A stretch of 64,000 nucleotides of DNA from Aquilaria yunnanensis (taxonomy: Eukaryota > Streptophyta > Magnoliopsida > Malvales > Thymelaeaceae): positions 62,001-126,000 of the forward strand of contig CM077596.1 in the NCBI GenBank assembly GCA_039654915.1. The letters run 5' to 3'. How positions within the stretch are numbered: the stretch's first letter is position 1; each line of letters begins with the position of its first letter. Of this stretch, positions 59,178 through 64,000 are shown in pieces. The notes beneath the pieces were generated by a model, which worked only from the letters and a program-made list of their open reading frames with translations, did no database searches and was not told where the DNA came from. The position numbers and the translations under genes are program-made.

Positions 59178-59807
59178 TTACACATCAGAAGCTCTTCCAT
59201 GGTGGTTGGAGAGATGGGACTTGAAGTCATTCCAGCTCAAAGAAGATACAACATATTTTTTCTTGGAAGAAGCCTTTTCAATCCCGGCTTTTGGACAACA
59301 AACAGCCAATTCATAGCTTTTACGTGCCTTCATCCTCATTTTGTAGCTATAATAAGAATTCCCTCTCTTCCCCAGCTCTTCTATGCTCTTCACCTTCGTT
59401 AACGATGTGAATGATTGAGACTTCCCGATATAATTCTTGGACAAACCTCTCCTGCAGATATATATATTTATATGTTGTGTTTAAATAACATGTTCAAGTT
59501 ATTTTGACAGCAAAAATCAGATAGATCATCAATGCAAAGATGCATACTTTATAGGTAGTTCATTGATGAGCTGGGACAATTCATATAGAGGCCCGTTTGA
59601 CGATGATTCCTTGTTGTCCAGGCGACATGAGGAGGGTGAGGAAACAGAGCTTTGTGGGTCTTCCATGGAGGATTCATCTGATGCTGAATCACAAGCTTCA
59701 TCTACACGTTCAAAAGTCACCCGATTTTTCCCCCAATGTTGATCTTCATCAATGCCCAATTCCTTCATCTCCAGACCTTTCAATGTTTGCCTTGCTTCTC
59801 CAGACAT
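59178..59807 (-). CDS. OXS3-like (OXIDATIVE STRESS 3 family) protein
   Basis: Two exons on the minus strand, 59807-59548 and 59451-59178, give 177 residues. The protein is Ser-rich and probably disordered (ESSMEDPQSSVSSPSSC). It carries the conserved family core GPLYELSQLINELPIKRGLS followed by KNYIGKSQSFTSLTKVKSIE, which is split by the intron. OXS3 proteins are nuclear plant stress-tolerance factors associated with chromatin; the role here is inferred from similarity. The start is the first in-frame ATG. Confidence 0.85.
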
Positions 59808-60330
59808 TCTGAATTTAATTTAAAGAATGTAAAATATGGGTAGAAATGATCTCTATTATATGCGTATATATAGCAAAGCTGATCAAGCAATTAGATAGGC
59901 TTGACTAAAACTAATTTTGGAGGCAAGTGGATAAGTTCTAAAAATGGAAGACCACATGACTAGTGAGTTAAGTCCTATCTGAGTCAGCTTTTCTTTGATT
60001 CGGCTCAACCTGATTGTGTAGCTATCTTTGCAACTTTACCATGTGAAGTAGGTTTGTAGCCTATACCGGACATATTCTCAATACCTTTTTTTTGTACTTT
60101 ATTTTAATGAAACCTTGGCAGGATATTATAGAAAGAAGCTAAAACAAAATTCTCCCGAGGCTAACTTGCATGCTAGGAAGAAGGCTAGTGGTAGGATTGA
60201 AAGTGTTACTGCATCTAATCAACCTTCTCACTTTCAAGGGTATGGTCCATATGCTACTCCAGCTCTTCTATATTTTGCTTGGAGGGAAGGCTATTGGGAA
60301 CTACTGGTATCATGGTTAGCAATTATTCTA
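59808..60330. other. Presumed OXS3-like promoter and spacer
   Basis: At 60115-60305 the plus strand has an open stretch (GYYRKKLKQNSPEANLHARK, later YGPYATPALLYFAWREGYWE) that looks coding-like but is unrecognised and lacks an ATG. It runs into the MULE-like element. TATATATAGC near 59865-59874 could be the TATA region of the minus-strand gene. Confidence 0.35.
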
Positions 60331-61174
60331 GGGCCTAAATGCACTATTGGTCCTTTAACTTTGTCAACTTGCACGAGTTGGTCCCTCAACTTTGACTCAG
60401 TATGACTTAGTCCTCTAACTTTGATAAAACTATGTGACTTAGTCCTAAAATTTTGAGAAACTATATGACTTGGTCCCTTGGTTGACAGAATGAGCACAAG
60501 AGGAGTCATGTGGCATAACGACTTTGGTAAGGGGCTGCTTGTCACACATTGCCCAGTGGAGCAAAGTGGCCTAGCATAGGAGAAGGGCAAATAGAGCAGA
60601 GGAAAGAGGTTGGTGCGATGATCGAGCAATGGTGTTGAGGCCTCTAGGTGTAGCGGCGAGGATTGGGGATGAAGGACAAGACAAATCCAGTGTTAGCAAC
60701 GCCTGTTCGTTTTGGATCTAGCGGCAATTGGCGAGGGGCGACGAATTTGAGGAAGATGCAATGGCTAGGAGAGAGGGCAGAGAAGAGGCTGAAGGTAGGG
60801 GTGAGGAGGAGGAGGCCAATTGTGTAGGCTTCAAGGAGGAAAAGGTCGATGAAGAGGAAGAGGTCGATGGTGTAGGCTTCGAGGAGGATGAGGCTGACAA
60901 TGTCGGATTCAATGAAGGAGAGGCCAACTGCCAGGGGTGAAGCCGAATTTGATGTAGAAGAGGCCAACGACGAAGGGTTGAGCCAGAATCGACAAAGGAG
61001 ATAGCGGCAAGTGGTGGCGAAGGGAAGATAGAGTAACGTTGTCTGTCATTCCATGCAACAAAGGACTAACTCGCTCAATTTTTCAAAGTTAAGGGACTAA
61101 GTTACGCTGAGTCAAAGTTAAAGGACTAACTCGTTTGAGTGAGCAAAGTTGAGGAACCAAATGCGCATTTTGGC
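60331..61174. mobile_element. Mutator-like MITE with long TIRs
   Basis: Left terminus GGGCCTAAATGCACTATTGG; right terminus on the minus strand GCCAAAATGCGCATTTGGTT. Both continue as TCC(T)(T/C)(T)(A/C)AACTTTG, CGAGTT(G/A)GTCC and AACTTTGACTCAG, so the TIRs exceed 80 bp. The 9-bp flanks ATTATTCTA (60322-60330) and TTTATTCTA (61175-61183) match at 8 of 9. The GC-rich interior is a run of GAGG(A/C)/GAAGAGG codon-like repeats, giving an acidic frame (60728-60940) that I do not treat as a gene. Confidence 0.78.
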
Positions 61175-61183
61175 TTTATTCTA

Positions 61184-61534
61184 GTGACCATTCGGAAATT
61201 GATAGCATAGGATGCAAACATTGAAAAGCTCAATCTAATCAACTTATGACAAAATGTTAGCATCTTTACCCATTAAATGGTTCTAGCATGGGTGTAGATT
61301 TTAATAGTCGGTCATCTCAAACAAAACAATGGAAGCAACAGGTCTCATCCAATGCAGAAAATTCAACGTTTGTCTTAACGAATGATAATCTTTAGATGTA
61401 GACTTTGTCGAAGTAAGAAATCTTCTCTCAAGATTCAGACGTCTATCACTAGTGGCAATCAATTAATTAGTGGTTGAGGAAATATACAATCTAGCTACAT
61501 TTATTTTTTCTTCTTCTAAGCTCTCTATAAGGTT
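61184..61534. other. Spacer before the retrotransposon
   Basis: No gene or RNA recognised. Confidence 0.4.
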
Positions 61535-62614
61535 GTAGACATCAAAATTTTATTGGGTCAAAAAATAAAATAAAATAAAATAAACTCAATTTAAATTGTC
61601 TAGTCTATCTCAAAATTGATGCCCAAAATTCAAAAGTCCATCAATTATGAAAATTACGTATTCAAGAAACCCAATTTTTGAGAGCCCAAAAGTACACAAC
61701 TAGAGGCCTGAAATGAAGACTCATTATGCCATTTTAGCCAAAGTCCACTTTTGGCAACTTGGGCCTCAAAATCCAAAATGATTAAAGCCCATTATTTAGC
61801 TCAAATATTCTAGAACACTCTAGAATGTTCCATTAATTACCCTTTTAAATTAAATAAATTAGATAATTAATGAGAGATAATTATCATATTTATTTTCTCT
61901 TAAGATAAATACAAGAGATAAATAGATGATAGTTGTCACATGTGATTCTTTTAAACAAAACCACCTCATTTTTACACCTATAAATAGGTCCTCAAGGCCA
62001 AGGGAATAAAGAAAGGAAGAAAAGAAGAAATTGGAGAAGCAAAAAAACTTAAAGAGGAAGAAAAATCTCTCTACAAGAAGTTTTCTCCTATTCTTTAAGC
62101 CGGTCAAGGCCAAATGCCTGGCAAAAGTAGAAATCAACTCTAAAGAAGATCAAATCCCAGTTTTAAGGCCAAATTTGAAAAACTCGGTGAGGAATGCGAA
62201 GAACGTGGGATAGCGCCGCATCAAGTTTAAGTCAAGATCTAGCAGAAGCAGTGAGGAACATGAAGGTTTCGTTTCTATACTGCGTTAAGTCAAACTCCAA
62301 GGAAAACGGAAAAAAAGCAGAGAACATTGCCCGAAGCCCCCCTAAATCCAAGGAGTACAACAGAAAATCTCAAACCGAAAGAAGCGGCAAGGACCTCGGT
62401 TTGTGTTCGTGCAAGACAAATCCAGAGTCCGTGTTCGTGAAGAAGCCGTTCATGTCTCCACCAAAAGCTCGAAGCATTAATAAAAGGATTATGCACGTGA
62501 GAAGCACGCTAGAGAATCGATCCCCCAAAATCTCTGTTCTAAATTTTAATATTGTAATTTGTGCTACAATTAATTTCAGGGTGTAAATTTTTACACGCGA
62601 AATTTGTGCGTACA
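61535..62614 (+). mobile_element. 5' LTR of a Ty3/gypsy retrotransposon
   Basis: Starts TGTAGACATC and ends GTGCGTACA just before a primer-binding site. It contains a TATA box (CTATAAATA at 61978-61986) and about 1.08 kb of U3-R-U5. Short open frames inside it are noise. The 3' LTR would be beyond the window, so LTR identity cannot be measured; exact ends are approximate. Confidence 0.7.
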
Positions 62615-62620
62615 AATTTC

Positions 62621-62637
62621 TGACGACTCCACTAAGG
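62621..62637 (+). other. Retrotransposon primer-binding site
   Basis: TGACGACTCCACTAAGG lies 6 bases after the proposed LTR end. It resembles the (TGG)CGACTCCACTGGGGA primer site used by plant Ty3/gypsy elements primed by tRNA-Arg. Mismatches in the last positions suggest decay. Confidence 0.6.
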
Positions 62638-62697
62638 ACATTCTCTACCTCTCATCTTTCGCATTGAGGAAGCTTTGAAGAAACTCAAGTAAAGATC

Positions 62698-64000
62698 ATG
62701 GAAGCCAAAAGTGCTGCTGTCAACATCGAGAAATCTGCGGTAAAGGAAATGGAAGTCGCACCGGTTACTCGTGCAAAAGCTCGTGCTAAAGGATATCAAT
62801 TGGTGTCTCCGGTAAAGCAATTTTCTCGCAAAAGCAAGAAAGAAGGAGTTGCTGTAGAGAAACAAGGAGTTCAACCAACAAAAGGGATATCCAATCCTTC
62901 AAACCACTCTAACACTCAAGTAGGAGCAAGGAAGCGGAAGTTTCCGCTGAGAAGATAAAGGCTCGCTCATCTTCCAAGACATCAACGAAGAATGCCACCA
63001 CAAGTGAAGAATCTAAAACTAGATCTGTGACTTTGCCAAAAAAAAGGTGGGCAAATTACTCTTCATCCTCGGAGTCGAAGTTGCCGACCATGGTAGCAAA
63101 TTCTGGAAATCCTAAGGATCATCTTGAGCAAATGGCATTTTCCATCGAAAGGTTGACAGCCAAACTTTAAGAGAAAGATGCCTAAATTGCGTTGTTGATG
63201 AGTAAATTAGAAGCTTAACATTTTCCCGAGGAAGCAACTATAAGTGGCACTGAGCAAGCTGTTGATCCTATTGCTGAAAAGCTCAAGAACATGGAAAAAC
63301 AACAAAAATAAAGTCAATATGATCGTACGGTCCTGCAAAGTACTTTGAACGACACAGCCCAAAGGTTTGTGGCTTCATTGTCTGTGTAGCAACTGCAACA
63401 CATGATCATGGACCCCATTTGAGCTTAATCTGGAGTGGCTCCACAATCACCCCTGGTGTATACAAAGCCGTACTCAAGGAGGATTGAGGAGCTGAGAATG
63501 CCATTAGGCTATCAATCACCAAAATTCCAACAATTTGATGGCAAGGGCAATCCGAAGCAACATGTGTCTCACTTCATTGAAACCTGCAACAATGCCGGGA
63601 CCTATGGTGATCTTATGGTGAAGCAATTTCTGCAATCATTAAAAGAAGCTACCTTTGACTGGTACACAGATATTTCTGTTGGATCCATTGATGGATGGGA
63701 CCAACTTGAAAGAGAGTTTTGTCACATTTCTACGGCTCGAGAAGGACGGTCAGCCTCCCAGAGCTGGCAGCGATCAAACAAAGGAAGGACGAGCCAGTGA
63801 CAGAAAACATAGAGCGATGGAGAGCCAACGTCCTCAACTACAAGGAGCGGATAAGTGAAGTCTCTTCCATCGATATACGTGCGTAAAGGATGCACTGGGG
63901 AATACTCTATAGCTTGAAGGGAAACATGTCACACTTATTTAAAGAACTCGCAATAAGGGCTCACGATTTGGAGATCCAGATTGCAAGGCATGTGAGCTAT
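62698..64000 (+). pseudogene. Ty3/gypsy gag(-pol) remnant, broken, continues past the window
   Basis: From the ATG at 62698 the basic N-terminal part (MEAKSAAVNIEKSAVKEMEV...) runs to a TAA at 62956. Coding resumes in another frame as SSSKTSTKNATTSEESK and SYS-like stretches with several stops. The capsid-like gag domain is clear at 63450-63720: LVYTKPYSRRIEELRMPLGY, FQQFDGKGNPKQHVSHFIET, CNNAGTYGDLMVKQFLQSL and FDWYTDISVGSIDGWDQLE. A frame change near 63735-63760 leads to KDEPVTENIERWRANVLNYK and MHWGILYSLKGNMSHLFKEL. This is the plant retrotransposon gag family (PF03732). Multiple stops and shifts show the copy is inactive. Confidence 0.88.

Noticed and set aside
60728..60940. Acidic 70-residue open frame (EEDAMARREGREEAEGRGEE...)
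   Set aside because: It lies wholly inside the MULE-like element and is made of its GAGG-type repeats; both strands are open there.

Overview
This is nuclear DNA from a flowering plant, most likely a dicot. The genes have many short exons with canonical GT..AG introns. The products are plant-specific or plant-type: a vacuolar-type gamma-glutamyltransferase, an ATP-PFK of the plant clade, the MPP alpha subunit, an OXS3-like protein and an AKR4 reductase. The space between genes is AT-rich and full of plant transposon relics. I cannot name the species from sequence alone.

Nine protein-coding genes could be rebuilt exon by exon, and all their exon phases agree. (1) 408-6170 (+): the 3' part of a large multi-membrane-span glycine-rich protein gene. 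(2) 18343-21060 (+): gamma-glutamyltransferase. (3) 22682-23651 (-): AP-4 complex sigma subunit. (4) 27640-30761 (-): ATP-dependent phosphofructokinase. (5) 35696-39614 (+): mitochondrial processing peptidase alpha. (6) 41712-41948 (+): a small conserved 78-residue protein. (7) 48378-49619 (+): aldo-keto reductase of the AKR4 type. (8) 52915-58825 (+): arginyl-tRNA synthetase. (9) 59178-59807 (-): OXS3-like protein, convergent with gene 8. They are independently transcribed housekeeping or metabolic genes (glutathione turnover, glycolysis, mitochondrial import, vesicle sorting, translation); no operon-like or pathway cluster is visible.

Between the genes lies layered transposon debris. Elements supported by exact target-site duplications are two hAT-type elements (6907-8100 and 9389-9811), a Mutator-like MITE (13198-13651) and a 4.9 kb terminal-inverted-repeat element (42817-47759) that contains a probable copia-type LTR. 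A further Mutator-like element (60331-61174) has an 8-of-9 duplication, and a Stowaway-type MITE (50322-50614) has TA ends. Weaker candidates lie at 11750-12530, 16045-16979, 23985-25345, 25385-26940, 33698-35378 and 40458-41011. A Ty3/gypsy element with LTR, primer-binding site and broken gag runs off the right edge (61535-64000). Processed or broken gene copies include a polyubiquitin pseudogene (8686-8966), a U6 snRNA pseudogene (33311-33414), a degenerate transposase-associated gene (13790-15860) and a tandem duplicate of the GGT 3' end (21768-22465).

I found no CRISPR array, gene cluster or obviously new multi-gene system. The most unusual items are the 4.9 kb element with an AGCT-saturated tract, the MULE MITE sitting exactly at the junction of a tandem duplication, the ATG-less open leader in front of ArgRS, and the duplicated GGT terminus.
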